Shown: positions 18,233 through 30,174, counted from the stretch's first letter. The stretch: 64,000 nt of DNA from Desulfosporosinus youngiae DSM 17734 (GCF_000244895.1 NZ_CM001441.1:3740226-3804225), one strand, 5' to 3'. A program made the numbers and translations. Notes: generated from the letters alone by a model not told the origin.

Positions 18233-19171
18233 TTAATTCATTAGTTTTCTGATTTCATCCTCAGCCAGTCCTGTCGCCTTGATAATCATGTCTACTTCCA
18301 TACCCAGCCTCAGCAAATTCTCCGCCACTTCCAGCTTGCCCTTTTCCATGCCTTCCTCCAGGCCCCTCTCCATGCCTTCTGTGATCAGCTTTTCGGCAAT
18401 AGTCATAAGGACTTCACTCCTTTCCAAAGAAATCTCTTTGGCCAGATCGTAGACCGTTTGAAATTCCAAGTCATTTCTGGCATTCATAATATATCGGATA
18501 AACGTCTCGAAGTACTCCGACTCCTTGTCTTGCTTTTCCAGCTCATCCAGGGCCCGAAGGGATTCTTGTAAAGTCTTCAGAAATACCCCGTAATCTTCTT
18601 CAAAGATATCTCGCAATAATTTCAGAAAGATTTGCAGCTTCATGCTGCCCTTGATGTCGGCGTTGCTGTAGGCGGAGATATTATAGAGCAGATAAGAAAA
18701 ATCCGGCAGGCAGTTGGCAACGGCTAGGGGCAGCTGCTCATAATCCTCAATCAGACCCGAGAGTTTCAACGGGCTGTTCCAGCGTGCTTGACCGTGATAG
18801 ACTACCAGGGGGATGATGACGGGCAGTTTGGCCGCGGGCCGACCCGCTGTTTTTAATTCCCAAATGTTCAGCATGTATTTTAACAATTGAAGGGCAACCT
18901 TGGGCGAGGGGTAGCTTTTGTGCTCAAAGAGCAGGTAAAGATAACTGTCCTTATGGTTGATTTTGGTTTGAAATAACAAGTCGGAAAAGGTTTCTTCCAA
19001 CTCTTTTTCAATAAAGCTGTCCTTATGCAGGGTAACAGTCTCCAAGTCCATGAATTCCAGAAGTTCCTGGGGCAGATAGTTTTGCAAAAAATCCTGAGTC
19101 GTCCGAAGATCACTGAGGGTCTCTTTAAAAAACTTGTCATGGGGTTTATGGATAAGGTTCAATTCCCTCAC
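18233..19171 (-). CDS. Rpn-family PD-(D/E)XK nuclease
   Basis: 312 residues of the Rpn/YhgA family, once called transposase_31, known as recombination-promoting DNA endonucleases. Seen: N-terminal HKPHDKFFKETLSD, the nuclease core with Asp in FSDLLFQTK and the ExK motif in YLLFEHKSYP, then WELKTAGRPAAKLPVIIPLVVYHG, and a Glu-rich tail (MERGLEEGMEKG) ending GMEVDMIIKATGLAEDEI. It is full length and looks intact. It lies 150 bases from a CRISPR array. A tail remnant of a second family member is at 53.7 kb. Confidence 0.9.
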   Translation of the reverse strand: MRELNLIHKPHDKFFKETLSDLRTTQDFLQNYLPQELLEFMDLETVTLHKDSFIEKELEETFSDLLFQTKINHKDSYLYLLFEHKSYPSPKVALQLLKYMLNIWELKTAGRPAAKLPVIIPLVVYHGQARWNSPLKLSGLIEDYEQLPLAVANCLPDFSYLLYNISAYSNADIKGSMKLQIFLKLLRDIFEEDYGVFLKTLQESLRALDELEKQDKESEYFETFIRYIMNARNDLEFQTVYDLAKEISLERSEVLMTIAEKLITEGMERGLEEGMEKGKLEVAENLLRLGMEVDMIIKATGLAEDEIRKLMN

Positions 19172-19322
19172 TCCTTCTGAGCGCTAACGGGGATTTGCCG
19201 GCAAAACAAGGTTCGGTGCCTAAACCGCATCACTAATGTTTCTTATAAAGGTTAACTATAGGATAATTATAACATACCTTACCGCGGGGCGAAACGAAGT
19301 TCTTCTAGGACTCCTTAGTGTC

Positions 19323-19686
19323 ATTTCAATCCACGCTCCCATGTAGAGAGCGACAGAGACCCTTTTGATGCGCTTTTATGCGATAGCATATTTCAATCCA
19401 CGCTCCCATGTAGAGAGCGACGAAAATATATGTGCGTAGGTACATCATTATGTGTGTATTTCAATCCACGCTCCCATGTAGAGAGCGACTCGCGTCCGAT
19501 GAAGCGAAGGATCCTACTGTGATATTTCAATCCACGCTCCCATGTAGAGAGCGACTTAGCCCCACTGCCGTGGCCGCCCCGTAACGCTATTTCAATCCAC
19601 GCTCCCATGTAGAGAGCGACTACCGCCCGATAGAATCCACGCGCGCCCATCGTTATTTCAATCCACGCTCCCATGTAGAGAGCGAC
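19323..19686 (-). CRISPR. type I-C CRISPR array, 6 repeats, 5 spacers
   Basis: Six identical 32-bp repeats start at 19323, 19390, 19458, 19524, 19589 and 19655. They begin ATTTCAATCCACGC and end GTAGAGAGCGAC on the plus strand. Spacers are 35, 36, 34, 33 and 34 bases. The reverse complement (GTCGCTC to GATTGAAAT) is the type I-C/Dvulg form, so transcription runs on the minus strand with the leader on the right. No cas gene is within the window on either side. Repeats are all identical, with no degenerate terminal copy. Confidence 0.97.
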
Positions 19687-19860
19687 AGCAAAAACTAATT
19701 AAAATCGTCTCATCTTAAAACTATTCACCAATTTTGTGACAGTTTTCTTTCAAATACCACTTCTTCCTTCACTATACTCTACACTTTTCAACAAATTCCT
19801 TCAAATCTCGAGGTGCGAACCTCCCAGGGATTTTATGTTCACTTCACATTCGCACTAGAT
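19687..19860 (-). promoter_or_regulatory. CRISPR leader
   Basis: The AT-rich sequence next to repeat 6, read on the minus strand, contains ACATAAAATCCCTGGGAGG and TTCGCACCTC about 120 bases before the first repeat, an arrangement I know from type I-C leaders. It should drive crRNA transcription and mark the insertion end. The stretch 19861-20187 shows no gene I can support; in complete loci cas2 would lie here. Confidence 0.6.
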
Positions 19861-20187
19861 AATTCCAAGTATCCAACAGCATCAAAAAACTCCTTATGCC
19901 TAAACGCACTTTAACATTTATCTCCAACTTTCCTTCACCATTCACACTATTATACCTTCATTGATAACTCTATGAAAGTCCTACCGGTAGAATGGGATTA
20001 TCAGGTTCCTTTTGGACTCCTTTATTCCCCTTCCCCTTCGGATACCGTTCGCTCCCTTATTTATGCAGTAACGAAAGTTTTTGATCTGGAAAAATCGTAA
20101 TAGCAGTTTAACACATGAGGCCCGCAATCGCTTTGCTCCAGGGGCGAAAAATCATCTCAGTATTTCCTTTCGGGGAAAATATAATTT

Positions 20188-20646
20188 TCACTCGACGCCT
20201 GGGACCCCCTTCGCCTTTTCCCGTGCATTACGAAATTCCTTTGGCACTTCATCTTCTTTCATTGCTGCGTGTACGGCACAAGTACCGGCTTTCTCAGCGG
20301 TTTCATAATACCAGTGCTTATAGTCAAGCATAGCCAGCGTTTCTTTCATCTGCTCCATCTGGGCAAGTACCGCTTCCCGTTGTCTGTCAACGAGGGCGAG
20401 CCGCTGGCCGATGGTATCATCCCCCTCCAGACACCAGCCGATGAATACCCTGATGTCCCTTATGGTCATGCCGGTTTTTTTCAGGCACTCAATGGTGGAG
20501 AGGTACTCAAAATCCTCGTCCCGGAACACGCGGATACCCCCGCCGGAACGCTCTAAAAAAGGAAGAAGGCCCTCCTTATCGTAATATCGCAGTGTGGAGG
20601 GTGCTACTCCCAACTTTTTCGCCATTTCACCAACTGTATACAGCAT
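20188..20646 (-). CDS. MerR-family regulator
   Basis: 152 residues: N-terminal winged helix (LYTVGEMAKKLGVAPSTLRYYDKEGLL), then a coiled coil and a C-terminal part with one cysteine (AEKAGTCAVHAAM). The pattern is like the AdhR group that senses aldehydes through a cysteine, but Cys position alone is weak evidence. It is divergent from an iron alcohol dehydrogenase gene whose promoter has the MerR-type long spacer. Confidence 0.92.
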   Translation of the reverse strand: MLYTVGEMAKKLGVAPSTLRYYDKEGLLPFLERSGGGIRVFRDEDFEYLSTIECLKKTGMTIRDIRVFIGWCLEGDDTIGQRLALVDRQREAVLAQMEQMKETLAMLDYKHWYYETAEKAGTCAVHAAMKEDEVPKEFRNAREKAKGVPGVE

Positions 20647-20700
20647 CGCTTTCCCTTCCTCTTTTCGTCTTTTTTGTTTTCTATCTTTTTTTATTTTTTG

Positions 20701-20731
20701 TTGACTTAAAGTATGGTTTAAGTTGTAGTAT
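20701..20731 (+). promoter_or_regulatory. MerR-type promoter of the alcohol dehydrogenase gene
   Basis: TTGACT (20701-20706) and TAGTAT (20726-20731) are 19 bases apart, the long spacer typical of MerR-activated promoters. A perfect dyad, CTTAAA, six bases, TTTAAG (20705-20722), lies in the spacer. The regulator is encoded divergently, so it can twist this promoter into an active form. Confidence 0.8.
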
Positions 20732-20797
20732 AACGATTAAGTTGTAGGATGAATTATAACGAACAAGACGATATTCGTCAATTAGGAGGAAGAAAAA

Positions 20798-21970
20798 ATG
20801 AGTTTTCAAATGTATGTACCGACAAGAATTCTATTTGGTCAAGGTCAGTTGGATAATTTACGCAACCAACAGATGCCGGGGAAAAAGGCGTTGATTGTCA
20901 TTTCCGATGGCAAGTCCTCAAAAACCAACGGCTCCCTTAGCAAAACACAAGAGCAGCTAAAACAAGCCGGTGTAGAGTGGACAGTCTTTGACCGCATTAT
21001 GGCAAACCCCTTGAAGTCTACGGTTATGGATGGAGCTGCCTGTGCGCGTGAAAATAACTGTGATTTTATCGTTGCCCTTGGTGGCGGCAGTGTGATGGAC
21101 GCATCCAAGGCAATCGCAGCGATGGCGACCAATGACGGCGATCTGTGGGATTATATCTTCGGAGGAACCGGCAAGGGGAAACCGCTGACCAATGAACCGC
21201 TCCCGATCATTGCAATTACTACCACGGCAGGCACCGGCAGTGAGGTTGACCAGTACGGTGTCATCTCCAATAAAGAAACCCATGAAAAAATCGGCTTTGG
21301 CGGGTCTGACTCCCTGTTCCCGAAAATTGCAATTGTCGATCCTGAGCTTATGAAAACTGTGCCGCCTAAGTTTACCGCATTACAGGGCTTTGACGCCCTG
21401 TTCCACAGCGTCGAATGTTATATTTCGACTGCGGCCAATCTGATGAGTGATATGTATGCACTCACTGCTATTGAGAATATCGGCAGGTATCTTGCCCGTG
21501 CGGTCAAGGATGGCTCCGATAGGGAAGCAAGAGAACATGTTGCCTTTGCCAACACCCTATCCGGAGTTGTGATGACTATCAGCGTCTGCACCAGTGAGCA
21601 TTCTCTGGAGCATGCCATGAGTGCTTATCATCAAGATCTGCCTCACGGTGCAGGGCTGATTATGATTTCAAAGGCATATTTTACCCACTTCATTGAAACC
21701 CGGGCCTGTGATGAGCGCTTTGTACGAATGGCACAGGTTCTTGGCGTGGAGGATGCAGCGGAGCCTCTGGATTTCATTACTGCCCTTGTAAAATTGCAAG
21801 AAGAATGCGGCGTTGCCGATTTAAAAATGTCCGATTACGGTATTCGCCCAGATGAATTCATGACGATGGCACAGAATGCCCGTGCGACTATGGGCGGGTT
21901 GTTTACCGTTGACCGTGTGCCTCTGTCCGACGAGGATTGCGCGGCAATTTTTGAAAAATCATACCGGTAA
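20798..21970 (+). CDS. iron-containing alcohol dehydrogenase
   Basis: 390 residues of the type III (iron) dehydrogenase family, which interconverts alcohols and aldehydes with NAD(P)H. Seen: cofactor-binding GGGSVMDASKA, the TTAGTGSEVD motif, and the metal-binding region with DALFHSVECY and EHSLEHAMSAY...LPHGAG. Ribosome site AGGAGG. It is the first gene of the MerR-controlled set. Downstream remnants of flavodoxin and other oxidoreductase genes suggest a reactive-aldehyde or redox stress response. Confidence 0.93.
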   Translation: MSFQMYVPTRILFGQGQLDNLRNQQMPGKKALIVISDGKSSKTNGSLSKTQEQLKQAGVEWTVFDRIMANPLKSTVMDGAACARENNCDFIVALGGGSVMDASKAIAAMATNDGDLWDYIFGGTGKGKPLTNEPLPIIAITTTAGTGSEVDQYGVISNKETHEKIGFGGSDSLFPKIAIVDPELMKTVPPKFTALQGFDALFHSVECYISTAANLMSDMYALTAIENIGRYLARAVKDGSDREAREHVAFANTLSGVVMTISVCTSEHSLEHAMSAYHQDLPHGAGLIMISKAYFTHFIETRACDERFVRMAQVLGVEDAAEPLDFITALVKLQEECGVADLKMSDYGIRPDEFMTMAQNARATMGGLFTVDRVPLSDEDCAAIFEKSYR

Positions 21971-21981
21971 GGGAGGCCCCT

Positions 21982-22112
21982 ATGAAAGCATTGGTTCTTT
22001 ATTATTCTTACGGCGGCATATCAACAGGATTGCCCAACATATCAGAAAAGCCCTGGACTGTGATATTGCTGAAATACAGACCGTAACACCCTATTCTGAA
22101 AAAGTGGATTGA
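21982..22112 (+). pseudogene. flavodoxin gene remnant
   Basis: It starts with ATG behind GGGAGG and reads MKALVLYYSYGG, the flavodoxin N-terminus, then must shift frame to read INRIAQHIRKALDCDIAE and stop at 22112. The remaining two thirds of the protein are gone. Confidence 0.7.
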
Positions 22113-22133
22113 GCGGCTCAAGGAGGCAATTCA

Positions 22134-22214
22134 ATGAAGAATGTCATGATTTTGACCAGCGCCGGACAGATTGGCATATCGGTGTTGCTGCATCTTACTT
22201 TTACGATCCATTGA
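22134..22214 (+). pseudogene. remnant of a small oxidoreductase gene
   Basis: A strong ribosome site (AGGAGG) precedes ATG 22134; the frame reads MKNVMILTSAGQIG, like the start of an NAD(P)-binding (SDR/NmrA) protein, and stops after 26 codons. Another frame over the same bases ends GVAASYFYDPLKPEN. Only two ends of a gene or two genes remain, probably joined by a deletion. Confidence 0.5.
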
Positions 22215-22246
22215 AACCGGAAAATTAAACGAACGGAAGGATAAGA

Positions 22247-22969
22247 ATGGACAGACCTTATATCTTTTGCCACATGATGACTTCCGTAGATGGGAAAATC
22301 ATGGGCTCCTATATGGAAACACCCGAAGGCAATGCGGCAGGCGATGTGTTCTACAACATTGCATTCGGCAGCAATCCCCATTATAAACATCAAGGGTGGT
22401 TATCCGGCAGAGTGACCACCGATGACAATTTTACACTTTACCGCAAGCCTGTACTGGACGAGAATGTCCCGCTGGTACGGTCGGGCGACTTTGTTGCCCT
22501 TCCCAATGCACCAATGTACTATGTTTCGGTAGACCCTTCCGGCAAGCTGGGCTGGGAAAGTAATACGCTGACCTACGGTGATACCACTGCCCATGTGCTG
22601 GAGGTGCTCACCGGAAAAGCAAGCAATGCCTATAAAGCTTTTCTGCGCAAGCTGGGCATCTCTTACATCATTGCCGGCGAGGACTCTCTGGACTATGCCC
22701 TCGCCATGGAAAAGCTGAAAACTTTGTTTGGCATTGAAACCCTGATGCTGGGCGGCGGAGGCGTTCTGAACTGGTCGTTTATACAGGCGGGTATGTGTGA
22801 TGAGCTGAGTGTTGTCATTGCTGCGGCCGCCGATGGTTCCTCAGAAACTCCTGCGCTATTTGAGACACGGGGCGGCATGGCAACAAATAAAGCGGTCGGC
22901 TTTACCCTCAAAAGTGCTGAAGTCAAGGATGGCGGCAGTGTTTGGCTGCGCTATAGGATTAACAAATAA
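22247..22969 (+). CDS. RibD C-terminal (dihydrofolate reductase-like) protein
   Basis: 240 residues with the RibD_C fold: MTSVDGKI near the start, a central segment YIIAGEDSLDYALAMEKL, and LGGGGVLNWSFIQAG as the nucleotide-binding glycine loop. Members reduce pterin- or ribityl-like compounds with NADPH; many stand-alone copies are uncharacterised. It belongs to the MerR/alcohol-dehydrogenase set and is intact, unlike its neighbours. Confidence 0.88.
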   Translation: MDRPYIFCHMMTSVDGKIMGSYMETPEGNAAGDVFYNIAFGSNPHYKHQGWLSGRVTTDDNFTLYRKPVLDENVPLVRSGDFVALPNAPMYYVSVDPSGKLGWESNTLTYGDTTAHVLEVLTGKASNAYKAFLRKLGISYIIAGEDSLDYALAMEKLKTLFGIETLMLGGGGVLNWSFIQAGMCDELSVVIAAAADGSSETPALFETRGGMATNKAVGFTLKSAEVKDGGSVWLRYRINK

Positions 22970-22991
22970 ACCAATTGGGAGGATGGAATTC

Positions 22992-23399
22992 ATGATAAAT
23001 ACGCAAGATTTTAAGAGCATTTTTCCCACAGGAGTAAAAAACGATGCTTATGCAAAATATTTCGTTGGACAAAGCTATTTGAATATGCTGACTACCACAG
23101 GAGTGGGAATCGGCAACGTGACGTTTGAACCGGGCTGCCGAAACAACTGGCACATTCATCACAAGGGCGGGCAGATTCTGCTTGTAACCGCAGGCCGGGG
23201 CTACTATCAGGAGTGGGGACAGCCTGCAAGGGAACTACATCCCGGTGATGTGGTAAATATCCCGCCGGAGGTGAAGCATTGGCATGGAGCGGCACCGGAT
23301 AGCTGGTTTGCCCATCTTGCCGTTGAGGTTCCCGCCGAGGGAGCATCCAATGAATGGCTGGAGGCTGTATCTGACGAGGACTATGCTAAATTAAAATAG
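22992..23399 (+). CDS. cupin-domain protein
   Basis: 135 residues. I start at ATG 22992, eight bases after GGGAGGA; ATG 22983 is an alternative. The metal-binding cupin motifs are seen as GCRNNWHIHHKGGQ and later PGDVVNIPPEVKHWHGA. Such cupins often accompany carboxymuconolactone decarboxylase-like proteins in stress operons, and a fragment of such a gene follows at 23412. The reaction is unknown. Confidence 0.9.
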   Translation: MINTQDFKSIFPTGVKNDAYAKYFVGQSYLNMLTTTGVGIGNVTFEPGCRNNWHIHHKGGQILLVTAGRGYYQEWGQPARELHPGDVVNIPPEVKHWHGAAPDSWFAHLAVEVPAEGASNEWLEAVSDEDYAKLK

Positions 23400-23411
23400 G
23401 AGTCGATTCAA

Positions 23412-23696
23412 ATGAAAAAAGTAACTGCCGATCGGGATGCCTTGGGGGAATTTGCTCCCCAATTTGCGGCATTTAACGATGATGTACTGTTCGGAGAAGT
23501 GTGGCCCCGTGAGAAGCGCCTCCCTGCCAAGCTGCGGAGCATTATTACTGTTTCTGCTTTGCTGCCGGATGGCCCAAGGCGTGGGCAGCCTTTCGTATGG
23601 CAAAGGAAATCTACTGTGATTGATGGAGAAAAAAGAAGTCCGCGGGGAAAATTCCCTGCGGGGCTTGCCACAAAGGCAATGAATCTCAATCGATGA
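23412..23696 (+). pseudogene. truncated carboxymuconolactone decarboxylase-like gene
   Basis: It begins with a good ribosome site and MKKVTADRDALGEFAPQFAA, then FGEVWPREKRLPAKLRSIIT, the N-terminal part of this peroxidase-like family. After VSALL the frame becomes unlike the family (Arg/Pro-rich) while the next frame reads MAQGVGSLSYGKGN. The catalytic CxxC region is absent, so this is a frameshifted and truncated relic that overlaps the convergent acetyltransferase gene. Confidence 0.65.
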
Positions 23697-24222
23697 AAAA
23701 TCCCATGCTGAAAGAATCGTAAAACACTCCATTGATACAAACATCCCTTGTAAGAATGCCCTCTTTGATAAAACCGTATTTTTCATACAAGCTTATCGCG
23801 GTTGTGTTATCCGTACGGGTCAAAAGGTTGATCTTTCTAACAGTTTCCGTATTTCTCGCCCATTCAATAAGAGCTTCCACAAGAAGATTCCCGATTCCTT
23901 TTCCCCAATATTTTTTTCTTACGGCAATCCCCATATCTCCGGAGTGCTTTTTTCGGACTCTGAAGCCGCCATTGAACGTGACAAAACCAGCAATTTCCTC
24001 ATTAACTATGGCAAGTATAATCACGGAATTCTCTGCTAAGTTAGCAGATTGAATCAGCCGAGCTTGAGACTCAGCTGATTCTTCTATTTCGTTTGCTCCA
24101 TAGGAGAGGAAATCCGATTCCTGGCTGATATATTGTTTGAACAGATCCATCTGTTCAGCATCATCCACCTCCGCCTTTCGAATCACAATTTCTGAGCCGT
24201 CTTTTAACTTCACCGTTTTCAT
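23686..24222 (-). CDS. GNAT-family N-acetyltransferase
   Basis: 178 residues with the acetyl-CoA-binding pattern MGIAVRKKYWGKGIGNLLVE and the later KYGFIKEGILTRD. Members acetylate amino groups of small molecules or proteins; the substrate is unknown. Length is normal for the RimJ/SpeG-like group. It has its own ribosome site (AAAGGAA). Confidence 0.9.
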   Translation of the reverse strand: MKTVKLKDGSEIVIRKAEVDDAEQMDLFKQYISQESDFLSYGANEIEESAESQARLIQSANLAENSVIILAIVNEEIAGFVTFNGGFRVRKKHSGDMGIAVRKKYWGKGIGNLLVEALIEWARNTETVRKINLLTRTDNTTAISLYEKYGFIKEGILTRDVCINGVFYDSFSMGFFID

Positions 24223-24342
24223 ATTGAGTATTCCTTTCTAGCATAAAGATTAGTTCCTGGCCAAGCTCCTTTTAACTGATATATCCTCAGAGAAGAGAAA
24301 ACCACTTGCGAATGTCATGCTCGACTTCCCGTAAGTGGGTTA

Positions 24343-24600
24343 ACTATGACCACGCATCGATACTACCTGCGACATAAAAGGATTCCGTCGATGAATTCCT
24401 TCCGCTCCTCTTCCGGTAAGCCAGCAGGAGGAGGACCTGGGTGTAAGTCAAAATCGACACTGGTGTCGATTTTGAACTGCCAGACCCGTCAGGAAAGCTG
24501 AACCCATACTCTTCGTAGAGCTTCATCAGTCTGCCTGCAGTTTTCTGTGAGTAGCTCACGGACTCTTCCAGCCACTTGCCCCACCGTAAGCTCTGAATTT
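24343..24600 (-). pseudogene. DUF3102 gene remnant, copy 1
   Basis: The frame reads VSYSQKTAGRLMKLYEEYG and SFPDGSGSSKSTPVSILTY, then needs a shift to read LPEEERKEFIDG. This is the DUF3102 pattern of Clostridia. Start and the rest are missing. A 13-bp inverted repeat (TCAAAATCGACAC at 24448-24460, complement at 24463-24475) lies inside it. Similar fragments lie at 32.6 and 35.0 kb. Confidence 0.6.
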
Positions 24601-24645
24601 ATTTACTTCACACTAAGTTTTTATGTTTGGTTTCCCGGCGATTGT

Positions 24646-24870
24646 CTTTTTTCCTGGTAATAGCCCAGGATACCCTGTTCCCCACAGTGCAGCCGGGCTT
24701 TATTGCGGTAACGCCAGGGATCATCCATCCCGATGGTCGGCTGAATCGTTGCACTATCCAGCGGAATTTTTCCAATCCTGACCAGAGCGTCAGCCACCCA
24801 CTGCTTCTTCCAAACCAAGGTCTGCTCATACTTCAGGTGCTGCAGCTGGCAGCCGCCGCAGACAGAAAAT
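24646..24870 (-). pseudogene. partial duplicate of rlmD (internal segment)
   Basis: 225 bases match 59544-59768 inside the intact rlmD without gaps; I count nine differences, about 96% identity. It encodes VCGGCQLQHLKYEQTLVWKK and on to GYYQEK. Both flanks are unrelated to rlmD. The rest of 24223-25059 holds only the DUF3102 remnant and the promoter region of the next gene. Confidence 0.9.
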
Positions 24871-25059
24871 TCATGCCCTACGAATACAAAATAAATAACC
24901 AATTAGAAATTTAGGAAGAAGCTGATGCCAACATTCTATCTCACTTACTCATAATAACACCACCCAATTGGAATATAGTTCAAAAAATCTATAACAAATT
25001 ATCCTTTGTCTAAATATACTGAAAATAAGGTAAGCTAATAAATAGTGGGAGGACAAATA

Positions 25060-25440
25060 ATGAGTACCCAATTATTCAAGCTTGTCATCGACGCCGCTAC
25101 TACAACCGATACAACGATTAATCCAGCCATTGAAAAATATTTTTATGAATTGAGAGAAGATGAAAGAACCGGCGGAATTGTTACTATTCCGGCTACTCAA
25201 TTTATAGATGATGACGGCAATGTCATGACAGGCAATCTTACCCCTGCGACTGCAGACAACGGATATTATCTCTTGTTTATAAACGGTGTATTGCAGCAAT
25301 CCAGTTTATATACTGTCAGTGCTGACGGTTCGCAGGTTGTTATCAATGATGCTGCTACAGTTCCTGTCGGTGCACCGATTACCTTGATCGTAACCAACTT
25401 CGCTCCTGTTTCTGATTCTGATACTACAATTACAACCTAA
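25060..25440 (+). CDS. DUF4183-like surface/spore protein
   Basis: 126 residues. Start at ATG 25060 after GTGGGAGGAC. The C-terminal half (NGYYLLFINGVLQQSSLYTV...) shares the FINGxLQ pattern with the three repeats in the next protein, the DUF4183 type known from exosporium and other spore-surface proteins. The N-terminus is Thr-rich, without a signal peptide. It is the first of four linked genes on the plus strand (25.1-29.9 kb) of similar style. Confidence 0.75.
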   Translation: MSTQLFKLVIDAATTTDTTINPAIEKYFYELREDERTGGIVTIPATQFIDDDGNVMTGNLTPATADNGYYLLFINGVLQQSSLYTVSADGSQVVINDAATVPVGAPITLIVTNFAPVSDSDTTITT

Positions 25441-25509
25441 TGATTCAAATTACGGATGTGAAGGGGCAGTTGTAAAACAAGCCCCTTCTTTCCAGCTTTA
25501 TTTCCTTAA

Positions 25510-28587
<3,078 letters not shown>

Positions 28588-28641
28588 ACAACGTGTCATA
28601 TAATTAATTATGATAAAAATATGTGCTATAGGAGTTTTCTT

Positions 28642-29007
28642 ATGGGCGATCAAACCAGACTCATGAGTATTGTTTTAGAAGAGCCCTTGGTTACAAGAGA
28701 ATATCCGTCCGATATCGTCTTCTTCCGGACATTCACTACCGCTCAAACCAATACAACGATTTGGACACCGGCTTCCGGCCAAAGCATATTCATGACGGCA
28801 TGGCAGGTTTCTGCCTCTGTTCCGGTGGTCATTCAGCTAAACAGAGGAAGCAACTCTGTTTTCATGTCGATTATGCTTACCAGCAGCCTGGCCACCTGCA
28901 GTGAAAGCTTCCTATCCCCTATTCGCTTTAATCCGGATGAAGCGGTGTCTGTTACCACAAGTGCTGCCGGAACCGTCAATGTCACCCTGATAGGGTATGA
29001 GTTATAA
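28642..29007 (+). CDS. hypothetical beta-rich protein of the surface cluster
   Basis: 121 residues from ATG 28642 (AGGAG upstream). Pattern: YPSDIVFFRTFTTAQTNTTI, WTPASGQSIFMTAWQVSAS, SESFLSPIRFNPDEAVSV and the end LIGYEL. The protein encoded at 29055 has the same order of motifs, so the two are paralogs. Sequence is Ser/Thr/Val-rich with no charged clusters, as in assembled fibre or shell subunits. I do not recognise a named family. Confidence 0.7.
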   Translation: MGDQTRLMSIVLEEPLVTREYPSDIVFFRTFTTAQTNTTIWTPASGQSIFMTAWQVSASVPVVIQLNRGSNSVFMSIMLTSSLATCSESFLSPIRFNPDEAVSVTTSAAGTVNVTLIGYEL

Positions 29008-29054
29008 GGCCAGGCATTCAAGGCCAGGTCAAAAAATCAAAGGAGAGCCGGTTA

Positions 29055-29912
29055 ATGAGCAGTCCTCAGCAAATTCCAGCAGCTATTGAAAAAAACTCAA
29101 ACCTGATTAAATATGCCAGCTTTGGCGTCCTGACCAGCGGAATAACTCTTTGGACTCCGGAGGCGCAGAAAAGCGTCTGTCTGACAGCAGTGCAAGCATC
29201 GGCTTCTCAGGCGGTATCCCTCCTGTTAAGTAATGGAAATAATGATTTCCTTTCCCTCAGAATAACAGAGCCTTTCAGTACGGTAAGTCAAAGTTTTTAT
29301 TCTCCTTATAATCTCAGTCCAAACACTCCTCTTATGGTAAGAACATCTGATGAGCAAATAAAATGCAATACTTCCGGGGCTGTTACAGCTACTCAGACAG
29401 CCTATAACGGCAGGACTGATTTCACCAATGTTAATAATGCCGTGGGACTTCATAATGGCAGCGTTGCCTCTTTAGCCTCAGGCTTGCTTACACAGACCGG
29501 AGGAAATATCATCTTAGGGTACAGCCTGCTTCCGGCAATGTCTAATTATTTGGATATTGAGCAGGTTGTTATAAAATTCTACTGCAGACTCAGTCTGACC
29601 GTTGCCGTAGGGGTCAGTTCAATGATCTTTTCCTGGCGGCCCAATGCTCAGGCAGCCTGGACCGGACTGGGGCAGGTAAGCCGTTCCTTAATCGGTACTG
29701 CCGATTATCTGACAAATCCCCTTGAACAGGATATAACCGCTGCAGTACTGGGGGCACCTGCTCCCTGGGACGTAATAAATAATCTTCAGACATCATTTGT
29801 GGGAAGCCATACCGGGCTGGGCCTGGGCAATACGATTCAATTAGATGCTGTAGAGGTTGCAATCTGCACCACCGGCAAAAATCAAATGACACTTTTTGGA
29901 TATGAAGCTTAA
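29055..29912 (+). CDS. hypothetical two-part protein, paralog of the previous
   Basis: 285 residues, ribosome site AGGAG. The first about 115 residues ([54 protein letters not shown]) mirror the preceding protein. The rest ([34 protein letters not shown]) looks like a jelly-roll type beta sandwich and ends LFGYEA, like the paralog's end. It closes the four-gene cluster. Structural role is inferred. Confidence 0.7.
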   Translation: MSSPQQIPAAIEKNSNLIKYASFGVLTSGITLWTPEAQKSVCLTAVQASASQAVSLLLSNGNNDFLSLRITEPFSTVSQSFYSPYNLSPNTPLMVRTSDEQIKCNTSGAVTATQTAYNGRTDFTNVNNAVGLHNGSVASLASGLLTQTGGNIILGYSLLPAMSNYLDIEQVVIKFYCRLSLTVAVGVSSMIFSWRPNAQAAWTGLGQVSRSLIGTADYLTNPLEQDITAAVLGAPAPWDVINNLQTSFVGSHTGLGLGNTIQLDAVEVAICTTGKNQMTLFGYEA

Positions 29913-30174
29913 TCGCCCTAGGCGGAGGCCTTTTGATTACTTTGCAGGGGTTACCCGCGGCAATTACATTGTCAGGTATATCCTTAGTCACCACACTCCC
30001 CACGCCTATCGTCAGGTTATCTCCGATTGTCACTCCCGGGCAGATAATGGTTCCGCCGCCAATCCAAACATTATTTGTCTCTCCGCGGGGTCAGTAGGAT
30101 GCCCAACCGTATAGATTTGAACATTTGGTCCTAAAAACGCCTGATAGCATTTTCTCTTTTTCACTTTTAACCAT
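29905..30174 (-). pseudogene. maltose/galactoside O-acetyltransferase remnant
   Basis: Three in-order pieces in different frames: MVKSEKEKMLSG at the start (30174), then [20 protein letters not shown], then [18 protein letters not shown] and [20 protein letters not shown]. Each matches successive parts of hexapeptide-repeat sugar acetyltransferases, with the parts between deleted. The remnant runs into the convergent surface-protein gene. Confidence 0.75.

Noticed and set aside
19393-19674. 93-codon frame with repeated MGAWIEI segments
   Set aside because: It is the translation of the CRISPR repeats and spacers, not a protein gene.
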